Part shown: piece by piece, positions 17,422 through 27,100 of the stretch
Numbering within the stretch: the stretch's first letter is position 1
Layout of the letters: every line of letters begins with the position of its first letter
Assembly (NCBI RefSeq): GCF_000166715.1
Contig: NZ_AEMI01000019.1
Location: 107,500 to 171,499 of the forward strand
Direction of reading: 5' to 3'
Source: Leuconostoc gelidum subsp. gelidum KCTC 3527
Lineage (GTDB): Bacteria; Bacillota; Bacilli; Lactobacillales; Lactobacillaceae
DNA: 64,000 nt
The notes under the pieces: generated by a model
The model's database searches: none
Told to the model about the DNA's origin: nothing
Seen by the model: only the letters and a program-made list of their open reading frames with translations
Program-made: the position numbers and the translations under genes

Positions 17422-18528
17422 TTATACCTTACGATAACGACGCAGTCCAAAAATATTGGCCACTAGTAAGACAACTATAAATATAATTAGCATCAAAAGT
17501 TCAGGTAAAATATTTGCAAAACTTTTCCCATACAAAATAACATCAGTCATTGCATTTGAAGCGTACTTCATTGGCAATATATTGCCAATCCATTGTGCCC
17601 AGGTTGCCATAGAATCTAATGGTATAATTCCTGAAAAAATAATTTGTGGTACAACAATAATAGGAATAAATTGCATCATTTGAAATTCTGAATTTGCCAA
17701 TGTTGATAGTAGTAATCCAAAAGTTAATGCAACTAAAGCCAGTAATAGATTAATTATGAATACATTGAGTATCAAGCCTGTTACTTGGACATTTAATACA
17801 TAAATGGTGAAAAATACAATTATCGTTGTTTGAATAATAGCCACTAAACTATAACTCAAAATATATCCAAAAACTATTTCTGATCTTTTAACCGGTGTGG
17901 CGAGTAACCTGCCCAGTGTGCCTGAAGTACGTTCTTTGAGTAAAGACATGCCTGAAATCAAAAAGACAAATAGGAAAACAAAAAATCCCATAAATATTGG
18001 CATTATTGATGAAAAATAAGTTGTATTTTTATTGCCGTAGTTATATGACTCTTTTAAATTAACATCATTAGTAGTATTTTTATTATCAGAATTCATGCCA
18101 AGTTTTTCTGTCATTTGTTTAAGCGTATCAGCCATTTGAAAAGTTTTTTCTTGAGTAAATGAAGCGCTCAAAATACGCCTAATCATCGCAGTTTTTGAGG
18201 CAGAAGTGTTTGCGTACAACACACTATAGTCATCATGTTGGTTTTCTTCGAAAATTGCATCTACTTTTTGATTATCTAACGCTTTTTTAGCTTCTTTTTT
18301 ATTATCATATTCCTTTATATTAACATGTTTAACGTCATTAATAGTAGATTTCATAGACCTTTGCACATTAACAACACCTATATTTACATTTGTACTAGTA
18401 TTAATTGAAAAAACATAATTTAGCAGTGTCAATATTAATACAGGCGCTAAAAATAGCATAGCTAAAGTTCTCTTATCTCTTATTAATTCTAAAAATATTC
18501 GTTTTGAAATAGCTATTGTTCTCCTCAT
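17422..18528 (-). CDS. ABC-2 type transporter permease
   Basis: A 368-residue permease with one N-terminal TM (about 20-40), a large extracytoplasmic domain (about 45-170) and five or six TM segments in the second half (from about 178), including ERTSGTLGRLLATPVKRSEI, the conserved cytoplasmic segment of the YhfE/DrrB/NodJ-like ABC-2 family. It is the membrane half of an exporter, with the ATPase just upstream; the starts overlap by four bases (ATGA type). Such pairs export drugs, lipids or polysaccharides; no substrate can be fixed. Confidence 0.88.
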   Translation of the reverse strand: MRRTIAISKRIFLELIRDKRTLAMLFLAPVLILTLLNYVFSINTSTNVNIGVVNVQRSMKSTINDVKHVNIKEYDNKKEAKKALDNQKVDAIFEENQHDDYSVLYANTSASKTAMIRRILSASFTQEKTFQMADTLKQMTEKLGMNSDNKNTTNDVNLKESYNYGNKNTTYFSSIMPIFMGFFVFLFVFLISGMSLLKERTSGTLGRLLATPVKRSEIVFGYILSYSLVAIIQTTIIVFFTIYVLNVQVTGLILNVFIINLLLALVALTFGLLLSTLANSEFQMMQFIPIIVVPQIIFSGIIPLDSMATWAQWIGNILPMKYASNAMTDVILYGKSFANILPELLMLIIFIVVLLVANIFGLRRYRKV

Positions 18529-19247
18529 TTTAATTCACCTTCAGCTTTCAAAAATACTTTTTCTATGCTATCAACATGATACTGGCTCTCTAAGTTTTGA
18601 GGTGAATCGTTGGCTATTAATTCGCCACCTAATAACAGCGCCACACGATCAACTAACTCAGCTTCATCCATAACGTGTGTTGTCACTAAAATAGCATGGC
18701 CTTCATCGCGCATACGATGGAGTTCTTGCCATATTTGTAACCGTAAAGCTGGGTCACTTCCTACAGTTGGCTCATCTAAAATCAATAATCCGGGATCAGA
18801 AATTAAAGCTATAGCCAAAGATAAACGCCTCTTCATGCCACCAGAGAATCCAGATACTCTTTTATCTAAATAGTTTTCCAAGGAAACTATTTTAGCAACA
18901 CGTGTTATCTCTGGCGTTAATAATTTTTTGTCAACACCTTTCATCTCAGCAAAAAATCTAATATTTTCTTTTGCAGTTAAACTTTCATATAATGCATCTG
19001 ATTGTGCCATGTAGCCTAATTTACCTAGAAGCATTCTATTTGGCATTTTTTGTCCAAATATTGTGGTCAATCCTGAATCTGCTCTTTCAACACCTAGGGC
19101 AATGTTTATTAAAGTGGATTTTCCTGAACCTGAAGGACCGATTAACCCAATGATTTCTCCTTTTTTGAGCAGCATGTCAATATTTTTTAGAACTTGTTGA
19201 TTTCCGAAGGATTTTGAAACTTTTTCTACACTAATGACAGTTTGCAT
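18525..19247 (-). CDS. ABC-2 exporter ATP-binding protein
   Basis: A 240-residue ATPase: Walker A GPSGSGKST, Q-loop MAQSD, signature FSGGMKRRLSLAIALI, Walker B LLILDEPTVGSDP, switch His in TTHVMDEAE. The second of two in-frame ATGs (19247) is preferred because AAAGGAG lies nine bases before it and only two bases before the first (19253). It is expressed with the permease. A TetR-type operator lies 15-28 bp upstream of the start, so the pair is likely repressed until a drug is sensed; no tetR gene is adjacent. Confidence 0.9.
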   Translation of the reverse strand: MQTVISVEKVSKSFGNQQVLKNIDMLLKKGEIIGLIGPSGSGKSTLINIALGVERADSGLTTIFGQKMPNRMLLGKLGYMAQSDALYESLTAKENIRFFAEMKGVDKKLLTPEITRVAKIVSLENYLDKRVSGFSGGMKRRLSLAIALISDPGLLILDEPTVGSDPALRLQIWQELHRMRDEGHAILVTTHVMDEAELVDRVALLLGGELIANDSPQNLESQYHVDSIEKVFLKAEGELK

Positions 19248-19261
19248 AGTCATTCTCCTTT

Positions 19262-19275
19262 TGAGTGATTACTCA
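19262..19275. promoter_or_regulatory. TetR-type operator for the ABC-2 exporter
   Basis: TGAGT-GATT-ACTCA inverted repeat just before the ribosome site of the ATPase gene. TGAGTxxxxACTCA-type palindromes are common targets of TetR repressors that control drug exporters in Firmicutes. Confidence 0.6.
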
Positions 19276-19406
19276 CGACTTTAATAGTAATTGTCTACAA
19301 CATCCATATAAAAGAGCTGCAGTTTAGTCTTATAGTTTATCATCTCATGAATTCTCTGTCATTGAAACCATACCAAATCATGTCGTTTCTATTGAAAAGC
19401 ATAGTA

Positions 19407-19446
19407 AAACCCGATTAGTCGTAGAAAATATAACTAATCGGGTTTG
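19407..19446 (-). terminator. Terminator after the Gfo/Idh/MocA gene
   Basis: AAACCCGATTAGT / ACTAATCGGGTTT perfect 13-base stem; T-rich on the minus-strand side. It ends the oxidoreductase transcript. Confidence 0.85.
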
Positions 19447-19535
19447 ATTTAAAAAACAGATAACTGCCATTTTTAGAATAAGGATATGGTTTATTTTGGC
19501 CTATGGCGATTGCAGACAAAAAGCAAAAATTGTCC

Positions 19536-20498
19536 CTAATTATTTGACTGCCATTCAGTTTGAATAGTCTGGAAAATGCTGAATACATCGGCAGTCATGT
19601 CATTATAAACCTTGATTTGATTTGGATTTTCAATTGCATCCTCAAAATCTTCAACTTCATATACTAGTGCATCATCCGTATTTCCGCTGATAATCACCTC
19701 ACACGTCTTTGTTTCCGTATGATACCATGTCGCTTCTTGCGCACGGGGGAACTCAAGCACACGAATATATCCTTTTGTTCCTGAAATAGTTAATGCTTTG
19801 GGCTGTTTTGCTTGCATTGATAAAGAAATAGTAGCTAATTCATTTTTTGAATTACTTATAATTGTTGCTGATTGCTCATCTACCCCTGTTTCAAAATAAT
19901 TGACGAAAGAACTCACATTGGTTGGTTGCTCCGACATAAAATAACGGGCTGCTGTAAATGCATAGCCACCAATATCCAGTAGCGCACCACCGGCTAAGTC
20001 AGGGTTAAAAAATCTATTTTTAACATCGTATGGTTTGTGACTACCAAAAGTAACATTGATGGTCTTTATATCCCCTAACGCGCCTGCTGCCACTAGTGAT
20101 TTAACTTTTTTAATGAGTGGCATATGCAATAGCGTTATGGCTTCCATGATCATTAAATTCCGATCATAAGCTATATTATTGAGCTCATCTAACTCATCTC
20201 GATTGGTAACAATAGCTTTTTCTACCAATACATGCTTATCATATAGTAAAGCCTGCTTCGCTATCTCAAAATGGGTATTATGCGGTGTCGCAATATAAAC
20301 TGCGTCAACGTGCTCATCTGAAAGAAGCGCCTCTAACTTTATACATTGTTTTTCTATATGATATTTATCAGCGAAGTGTTGCATTTTATCAATGTTACGC
20401 CCGCATACTGCATAAATATTCTTATCTTTCTTCATAAATGATGTCGCCATTTCATTAGCTATCGTGCCAGTGCCAATTATTGCCCAATTTAATCTCAT
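19536..20498 (-). CDS. Gfo/Idh/MocA-family oxidoreductase
   Basis: A 320-residue NAD(P)-dependent dehydrogenase: N-terminal Rossmann fold with GTGTIANEM, the YIATPHNTHF strand-turn, the EKAIVTN segment (the conserved EKP-type motif with Ala in place of Pro), and the C-terminal alpha/beta domain (NPDLAGGALLDIGGY). Family members oxidise or reduce sugars, inositols or dihydrodiols. It lies downstream of gntP on the same strand (94 bp gap), so it may belong to sugar-acid metabolism; substrate unknown. Confidence 0.85.
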   Translation of the reverse strand: MRLNWAIIGTGTIANEMATSFMKKDKNIYAVCGRNIDKMQHFADKYHIEKQCIKLEALLSDEHVDAVYIATPHNTHFEIAKQALLYDKHVLVEKAIVTNRDELDELNNIAYDRNLMIMEAITLLHMPLIKKVKSLVAAGALGDIKTINVTFGSHKPYDVKNRFFNPDLAGGALLDIGGYAFTAARYFMSEQPTNVSSFVNYFETGVDEQSATIISNSKNELATISLSMQAKQPKALTISGTKGYIRVLEFPRAQEATWYHTETKTCEVIISGNTDDALVYEVEDFEDAIENPNQIKVYNDMTADVFSIFQTIQTEWQSNN

Positions 20499-20592
20499 CT
20501 TTTTTTACTCTTTCTAATATAAAATTAATAGCATCCTCAAAATGTCAAATATCTGATCGACTACATCTATTCTATGGGGGCGTAGCTCATCT

Positions 20593-21924
20593 CTAGAACA
20601 AGAATGAAGCTAACCAAACGGAGATTAAACCTGAGACAGATAAGACACTTGTTAATGTTGTCCATGATAGTAATGTTTCTTTCAAAGATAAGCCAAAGTA
20701 CTCTTTAATCATCCAGAATCCTGCATCGTTAACATGATCTGCAAATACAGATCCGGCGCCAACCGCTAATACCATCAAAGCTGGATTCACACCCGAAGCC
20801 TGAACCATAGGTAATACCAATCCAGCACCCGTTATACCTGCAACTGTTGATGATCCAAGACTAACTCTTAAAATAGCAGTGATTAACCATGCGGCAAATA
20901 TTGGTGATAGATTACTCGTAGCAAAAATTTGAGAAACATAGTTTGCAATGCCGCCCTGAACAAGAACTTCCTTCAAAGCACCGCCACCGCCAATAATCAA
21001 GAGCATCATGGCGATTTGTTTAACAGAATCGGTTAAACTCCCACTCAACCGGTCAAGAGTTTGCTTACGTCTAATACCCATAGTGTACAACGCAAATAAC
21101 AGAGATAAAATCATAGCAATGTCTGGGCTACCTACGAAGGTTACTGCCGTTTTTAGGACACTTTTACCAACCAACAGTGACTGCATAATCGTGCTCACTC
21201 CGATTAAAATAACAGGCATCATCGATGTCAAAATACTAATACCAACACCTGGTGTCTCATCAATATCAAATTCTTTTAAATCGCCAAATATATTTGGCAG
21301 CGTCTTGTGATAGGCTGAGGGGTATACTTTTTGCAAAAACCAGTTAAAAAGTGGTCCAGAAATTATAATTGTTGGAATTGATACAACAATACCAATGAGC
21401 AATACTTGGCCAATATTTGCATTGAAAATTGCTGTAATTGCTGTTGGACCAGGATGTGGTGGTAAGAAAGCGTGTGCTGTATTTAATGTAGCGGCCATTG
21501 GTATACCCAAATACAGCAATGGTATCTTCAACTCATTTGCAATAACAAATAAAATAGGTAACAAAACGACCAATCCCACTTCAAAGAAAAGTGCGATACC
21601 AACAATGAACGAAGCGATAACTACGGCAATTTGAATCTGTTTAACGCCAAACCTTTTTATTAAGGTTTGTGCAATGCGGTATCCTCCACCAGTGTCTGAA
21701 ACTAGTTTACCTATCATGGCCCCTAAAGCAAAGACAATGGCCAGATGACCTAGCTGAGAACCAATACCGGCTTCGATGACAGCAGGTATTTTTTCTGTTG
21801 GGATACCTAAAGACACAGCCAGCAGAACTGCTGTGAGCAATAATGCTATGTACGTATTTAGCTTTAATTTAACAATCATGACTATCAATAAAATGATAAA
21901 TACTAATGTTATTAATAATGGCAT
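20593..21924 (-). CDS. gntP: Gluconate:H+ symporter (GntP family)
   Basis: A 443-residue membrane protein with 12-14 TM segments and the GntP hallmarks: FALGAMIGKLVSDTGGGYRIA, LPPHPGPTAIT and the C-terminal SVFADHVNDAGFWMIKEYFG. It takes up gluconate or a related sugar acid. It is divergent from an SDR of the gluconate 5-dehydrogenase type, with a LacI-family gene beyond. The 180-bp spacer holds two matching GTAAGCGxTTAC operators and a cre site, so expression is probably inducer- and CcpA-controlled. Confidence 0.92.
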   Translation of the reverse strand: MPLLITLVFIILLIVMIVKLKLNTYIALLLTAVLLAVSLGIPTEKIPAVIEAGIGSQLGHLAIVFALGAMIGKLVSDTGGGYRIAQTLIKRFGVKQIQIAVVIASFIVGIALFFEVGLVVLLPILFVIANELKIPLLYLGIPMAATLNTAHAFLPPHPGPTAITAIFNANIGQVLLIGIVVSIPTIIISGPLFNWFLQKVYPSAYHKTLPNIFGDLKEFDIDETPGVGISILTSMMPVILIGVSTIMQSLLVGKSVLKTAVTFVGSPDIAMILSLLFALYTMGIRRKQTLDRLSGSLTDSVKQIAMMLLIIGGGGALKEVLVQGGIANYVSQIFATSNLSPIFAAWLITAILRVSLGSSTVAGITGAGLVLPMVQASGVNPALMVLAVGAGSVFADHVNDAGFWMIKEYFGLSLKETLLSWTTLTSVLSVSGLISVWLASFLF

Positions 21925-21946
21925 AATCCAATTCCTCCAAATTTTG

Positions 21947-21960
21947 CGTAAGCGGTTACG
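21947..21960. promoter_or_regulatory. LacI-type operator before gntP
   Basis: CGTAAGCGGTTACG, one mismatch from a perfect palindrome and the same core as the site at 22046. It lies 23 bp upstream of the gntP start, suited to repression. Confidence 0.7.
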
Positions 21961-21971
21961 TTATATTGATA

Positions 21972-21986
21972 TTGTAAGCGCTTTCT
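21972..21986. promoter_or_regulatory. cre site (CcpA) in the gntP-SDR spacer
   Basis: TTGTAAGCGCTTTCT fits the cre consensus WTGNAANCGNWNNCW at every defined position. It predicts glucose repression of gntP. Confidence 0.7.
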
Positions 21987-22045
21987 TTTAAAAAGTCTAT
22001 ACTTGCACTTCAATTTTTATAGTAGTAGTATACAGGTATACGTTA

Positions 22046-22063
22046 TACGTAAGCGCTTACGTA
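22046..22063. promoter_or_regulatory. Perfect 18-bp palindromic operator before the SDR gene
   Basis: TACGTAAGCGCTTACGTA is a perfect inverted repeat around the central CG typical of LacI-family operators, 41 bp before the SDR start. The LacI gene at 23012 is the obvious binding candidate. Confidence 0.75.
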
Positions 22064-22103
22064 ATAAAAATTAACAACATTTTTAAATAAGGAAGAAAAC
22101 AAC

Positions 22104-22883
22104 ATGACAACAGCAAATTTTTCAATTAATACTTTTAGTCTCACTGGAAAAACTGCTTTAATTACGGGTGGTGCATCTGGACTTGGGCGATACTACTCTG
22201 AAGCATTAAGTTCAGTTGGCGCTAACATTTTAGTTGTTTCTCGTGATGACAGTGGTTGGGCAGAAACTAAACACATTGTTGAGTCCTATGGGCAGACAGT
22301 TAATTTTCTCAAGTTAGACATTACAAAAAAGGATGCAGCAGATCAGATTATCAATTTTATAAAAAGTAGTAGTCAGACATTAGACATTCTTGTTAATAAT
22401 GCAGGTATGCAAAAGCGTCATGAATGGCAAGAATTTCCAGATGAGGATTGGGATGCAGTGATTAATTTGAATTTAAATGCTGTATATCATATTTCTAAAG
22501 CTGCTGCCCTACTAATGTCTGAAAATGGTGGCGGAAAAATTATCAACATTGGCTCAATGCAGTCCTATCGTGCCGGGAAGTTTATTTTCCCCTACACGGC
22601 TAGCAAGCACGGCGTTGTTGGCCTAACTAAAGCTTACGCAGATGCTTTAGCAGTTCATAATATTCAAGTCAATGCTATTGCGCCAGGATACATCGATACA
22701 CCAATGACCAAAGCATTGCAAGAAGACGAAACGAGAAACAAAGAAATTTTGCAACACATTCCAGCTGGACATTGGGCAAATCCTAAAGAACTCATGGGGA
22801 CAGTTGTATTTCTGGCTAGTCATGCCTCTGACTATGTTACAGGCGTAACGTTACCAGTTGATGGTGGTTATTTATTACGGTAA
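22104..22883 (+). CDS. SDR oxidoreductase, gluconate 5-dehydrogenase-like
   Basis: A 259-residue classical short-chain dehydrogenase: cofactor motif TGGASGLG, NNAG (NNAGMQKRHEW), catalytic Ser in NIGSMQSY and YxxxK in YTASKHG, closing with VDGGYLL. Sequence and context fit the gluconate 5-dehydrogenase / 2-deoxy-D-gluconate 3-dehydrogenase group, which interconverts keto-gluconates and gluconate. Divergent gntP and a downstream LacI regulator support a sugar-acid role. The ribosome site is AAGGAAG. A terminator follows. The exact substrate is not certain. Confidence 0.85.
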   Translation: MTTANFSINTFSLTGKTALITGGASGLGRYYSEALSSVGANILVVSRDDSGWAETKHIVESYGQTVNFLKLDITKKDAADQIINFIKSSSQTLDILVNNAGMQKRHEWQEFPDEDWDAVINLNLNAVYHISKAAALLMSENGGGKIINIGSMQSYRAGKFIFPYTASKHGVVGLTKAYADALAVHNIQVNAIAPGYIDTPMTKALQEDETRNKEILQHIPAGHWANPKELMGTVVFLASHASDYVTGVTLPVDGGYLLR

Positions 22884-22943
22884 GTCGTTTATAGCAATCG
22901 TACAAACCGTTGGCAACTATGCTTTGCAAATGTTAGAATAAAT

Positions 22944-22986
22944 AAGGCTCAGTATTTTAGAGTATGTCTAAAATATTGAGCCTTTA
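22944..22986 (+). terminator. Terminator after the SDR gene
   Basis: AAGGCTCAGTATTTTAGA pairs with TCTAAAATATTGAGCCTT (one G-T pair), followed by TAATTT. Confidence 0.85.
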
Positions 22987-23011
22987 ATTTGATTGGTGGG
23001 GACTGTGTAGC

Positions 23012-23983
23012 ATGAGTAACATTAAAAAATTAACTATCAAAGATATCGCTGCTAAAGCAAATGTTTCAACCGCTACAGTTAGTCGTTATCTTAATGGTCA
23101 ATTGAATCAAATGTCTGAAAAAACAGCAGCAAAATTAAAAAAAATAATTAAAGAAACTGCTTATATTAGAAACTCAGCCGCTGTGCAATTGGCAAAACAA
23201 AAATCAAACTTAATTGCTGTTATTGCCTCAAATATTGATGAATATTTTTCTTCTGAATATTTCAAGGGCATTGTCTCTATTTTAAGTGCGCAAGGCTATA
23301 TTGGTGTACTTTTTGATTCAAACTCAGATAAAATAATTGAATCCGCTCTGCTAGAATCCGTTTACAACCAAAACTTTGCAGGTTTAATTTTGCAACCATT
23401 ATCAACCGATCGTCATTTGATTGAAAAATTTTCCAATAACCATATACCGGTTGTTCTAATTGACCGAGATATTGGTAATGGCGAAATTAGTACTGTCACC
23501 ACGAATAATTTTCAAATAACAAAATTTGCAATGACAAATTTTCTAGACAAGGGTTTTAAAAAAGTTACGATCATTACAGAGCCTGTTAATGATATATCAA
23601 CACGTGTTGAAAGAGTTGCAGGCGCTCGCTCAGTTTTTGACAATGTCCAACTTATCGAAGTTGATACGGATCATCTTGATCTGGCTGAATTATCTGATAA
23701 AATAGATATCAAAAATCCTAAAAATTTTTTATTTGTCTTGAAAGAACGGCTATTAATTCAATTAATAGCTAATACTGATCTTTTGAATGAGACAAATAGC
23801 CAACAAAGATTGACTGGTTTTATAGATACTAATATTCCTAAGTATTTAGCGCCCAAATATAAATTCATTCAACAATCCCCTTATCTTATGGGTGCGACAG
23901 CTGCTGAAATTTTAATGGCGCAATTTTTAGAGCAGCATAATACTGATATAAAACAAATAGTGATTCCCTCACGTTTCGAATAG
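23012..23983 (+). CDS. LacI-family repressor of the gluconate locus
   Basis: A 323-residue regulator: HTH TIKDIAAKANVSTATVSRYL with the hinge helix AAVQLAKQKS, then a periplasmic-binding-protein-like effector domain (LIAVIASNIDEYFSSEYF, GLILQPLSTD, VVLIDRDIG). It is KdgR/GntR-like in overall form. The C-terminal lobe is slightly short, ending QIVIPSRFE, yet that is the normal end for the family. The start is ATG with GGTGGGGA upstream. It probably binds the CGTAAGCGxTTACG sites in the gntP-SDR spacer and releases on gluconate or a phosphorylated derivative. Confidence 0.85.
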   Translation: MSNIKKLTIKDIAAKANVSTATVSRYLNGQLNQMSEKTAAKLKKIIKETAYIRNSAAVQLAKQKSNLIAVIASNIDEYFSSEYFKGIVSILSAQGYIGVLFDSNSDKIIESALLESVYNQNFAGLILQPLSTDRHLIEKFSNNHIPVVLIDRDIGNGEISTVTTNNFQITKFAMTNFLDKGFKKVTIITEPVNDISTRVERVAGARSVFDNVQLIEVDTDHLDLAELSDKIDIKNPKNFLFVLKERLLIQLIANTDLLNETNSQQRLTGFIDTNIPKYLAPKYKFIQQSPYLMGATAAEILMAQFLEQHNTDIKQIVIPSRFE

Positions 23984-24117
23984 TATTGATGGTACTATTT
24001 GATTTAACATCTTTTTATAAAACATTCGGATATACACTTAATCAGTAGTCATTTAAAAACGTGAAGAAAAAATCTTTGCGTTTTTTAATTGCAATTGATT
24101 ACTATTCTGACATCATA

Positions 24118-24162
24118 AAAATCGACCTCTTAGACAAATAATTGTGTCTAAAAAATCGATTT
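24118..24162. terminator. Bidirectional terminator between LacI and glucansucrase genes
   Basis: AAATCGA / TCGATTT outer arms and TTAGACA / TGTCTAA inner arms, with T/A runs on both sides. It serves the two converging genes. Confidence 0.7.
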
Positions 24163-24185
24163 AGATGCTTTACAAATAGCATATT

Positions 24186-27100
24186 TTAAACAGTAGGTTG
24201 ACTGACTTTAGCAGTGCCGTCATTACCAAAATAACGCCATGAATTATCAGATGATTTTTCAAAATGATCCGTCACCATTGCACCTGAATTAGCGTCATAA
24301 TAACGTACTATCCCGTGATTATCAGTAACTGCTTGACCTTTGATTTGATGATAATTATCATCAAAGTAAAGATTTTGACCATTAATTGTTTGATATCCCT
24401 TAACTGCTTGACCAGTAGCATCAAAATATGCCCATGAGCCATCTGCTAACTTTTCAAAACGGTTACTGATCATTTCGCCTGAATCTGCATCATAAAATTG
24501 TATTTGACCTTGTTGATTAACAGTCTCATGTCCTTTAATTTGGTGAGCATCATCATCAAAATAAAGCTGTTGTCCCTTGATTGTTTGATATCCCTTAACT
24601 GCTTGACCAGTAGCATCAAAATATGCCCATGAACCATCAGTTAACTTTTCAAAACGGTTACTGATCATTTCACCAGAATCTGCATCATAAAAGTGACGTA
24701 TTCCTTGATTGTCTACCTGTTCATGCCCCTTAACTTGATGATAATTATCATCAAAGTAGAGATTTTGACCATTAATTATTTGCTGTCCTTTAACTGCCAA
24801 CCCATTAACGCCAAAGTAAGCCCATGATCCGTCTGCTAATTTTTTAAATTGATTAGTTAACATGTCACCAGAATCTAGCGTAAAGTAGCGTAATTTACCA
24901 TCTGCATCTGTGATAAATTGATCTTTAACTTGCGTGCCATCTTGATTAAAATATTGTACGTGTTCTTTAATAGTAGACAATCCTCTGGCCATGACACCGT
25001 TTTGATCGAAATATCGCCAATTTTTATTACTATCCATGAAATAATTGTTAACAGTTTGCTTACCTTGCTTATTAAAATAATAAACGTTACCTTTACTATC
25101 TGACAAGTAAGCATCTTGTAATTCAATACCGTTAGGTAAGAAATAATAATTGTCATTATTAATGGTTTGCAGCCCATAAATCATGTACCCACTTTTATCA
25201 AAATAATACCAATTTGATTTTTCATCTTGGATAAAGGTATCTTTGGCTTGATAACCACTAGTTGAAAAATATGTCATGCCTTTATCATCAGAAGCAAAAC
25301 CTGTGTTAGAAATTTGATTCATTAACTGTTTAGGCAAGAAATCATTGTTCTTGTCTGCTGAACTAACTTGAAAATACGAATTAGTAGCCCAATCCTTTAA
25401 AACGTAATAGGCACCACGACCTTGTATATTGCTACCATTAAAATATTTTGCTGACCATTCTTGTATCTTTTCACTAGGGTCCATAGGTACACCTGTTGAA
25501 ATTTGATTTGTTGTAAACAATGAAGGATATAATGACTTAATCGTTTCAAGAAAGGCGCCACCATATAGCTTTTGATAATCACCGCCACCAACAGTTTCAG
25601 CTGCGTAAAGTGTTTTATTAATTACTGAATTTTCGTTGTAAACCCCAGAATTATTGACACGCTCTGCTGTCACAATTTGTTTACCAGTTAAATTATAAAT
25701 TTGATCAGGCACCCAATCAGCCATTGCCTTGATTCCTGTCGCATGCAATGCCTTGATAGCATCACGTAATTGATCAACTGTACCATACTTTGTTGGTGTA
25801 TTAAATCCAAGATCATAACGATCGGTAAAAGCATAACCGTTTTGAATAATTGAATCTAAAAAACTACCTTCTGTGCTTGATCGATACTGTGGTGGCAATT
25901 CAAAACTGGTAATGCCCCAGCTTTTATACAAATCAGTATTTTTGGCAATCACAACGTTTGAATACTCACTTTCAGTCGTTGGAAAGTACTGAAAATTTGA
26001 GAAACCTTCATAAATTACTTGTGAATCTAATGCAGCATTTGAATGTAATGTTTTGTTATCATTGACAGATTTTATATTATCACTACTTGTTCTTGCATCT
26101 TGTATATTACTTGCGCCCACTGGCACCCACACAGATAGGTAGCCGGATACCTGTGGATTGGCAACGCCCTGTATGTCAGACTGATTAAACACGAGTTCAC
26201 CATTACCGGTCGTGTATTTAACTAATGATGGGTCAACCTCTGCATCAGTTAAATAAGTTACAATACCATTCTTAGTTGTCAGTATTGCTGGCCGATAGGC
26301 CTGATTTTTATGAGCAGCGCCCATCTTTAAAATAACTTGGTCAGTCGTGCTTAATTTCAATTCAGGATTATTGCCTTCAATAACAGCAATACCTTGTGCC
26401 CGTGTTTCAGTCGTTCCTTTGTCATCTGCTGTCATAGCACCTTTACCATAACGAACAGATGTTAGTAAGCCACGGTTTCCTTGCGCAGCCATGCTACTGT
26501 CACCCATTATATATGCCATAGACATTTTTTGCCCACCAGAAACATACTTTAATCGTGACTGCAGTAAAGTATTAATGGCATCATAATAAGGTGATTTGTT
26601 TGCCATATACTGACCGTCATCAGTGTATAGATCACCATAATAAACGCGCGGAACTGTGTCTTTATTTGTTAGCAATAATGCATATGCGCTGGGCATATTA
26701 AATTGTGTAAATTCTTTGTTTGTTTTTAATTGATCCGCATTATAAATTTTAAAAGCTTGTTCTAATTGATCTATCATTGGGGTTAAACCATCAGAATTAG
26801 CATCAATTTTTTCCTTAATAATTTCAGCAATGACAGTTTGCACCTCACTATCATGTGCCCGTACAAACGAATAGTTAGGTTGCGCTATATTATCAGTTGA
26901 ATCTATGGTGCGATCAACCAAGCTATTTGTAATCAATGGCTCTAGGCCACTTCTAATAGCAGTGCCCTTTTGATCAGTTAATGGCATTGTTAATGAATAT
27001 TTTAACGCTAAACGTAATTTATTATCCATTGACAATTGGTTATTACCTTGATCTTTAACGTATGCTGCATCATTATCACTCCAATCCTCAAGGATTGATA

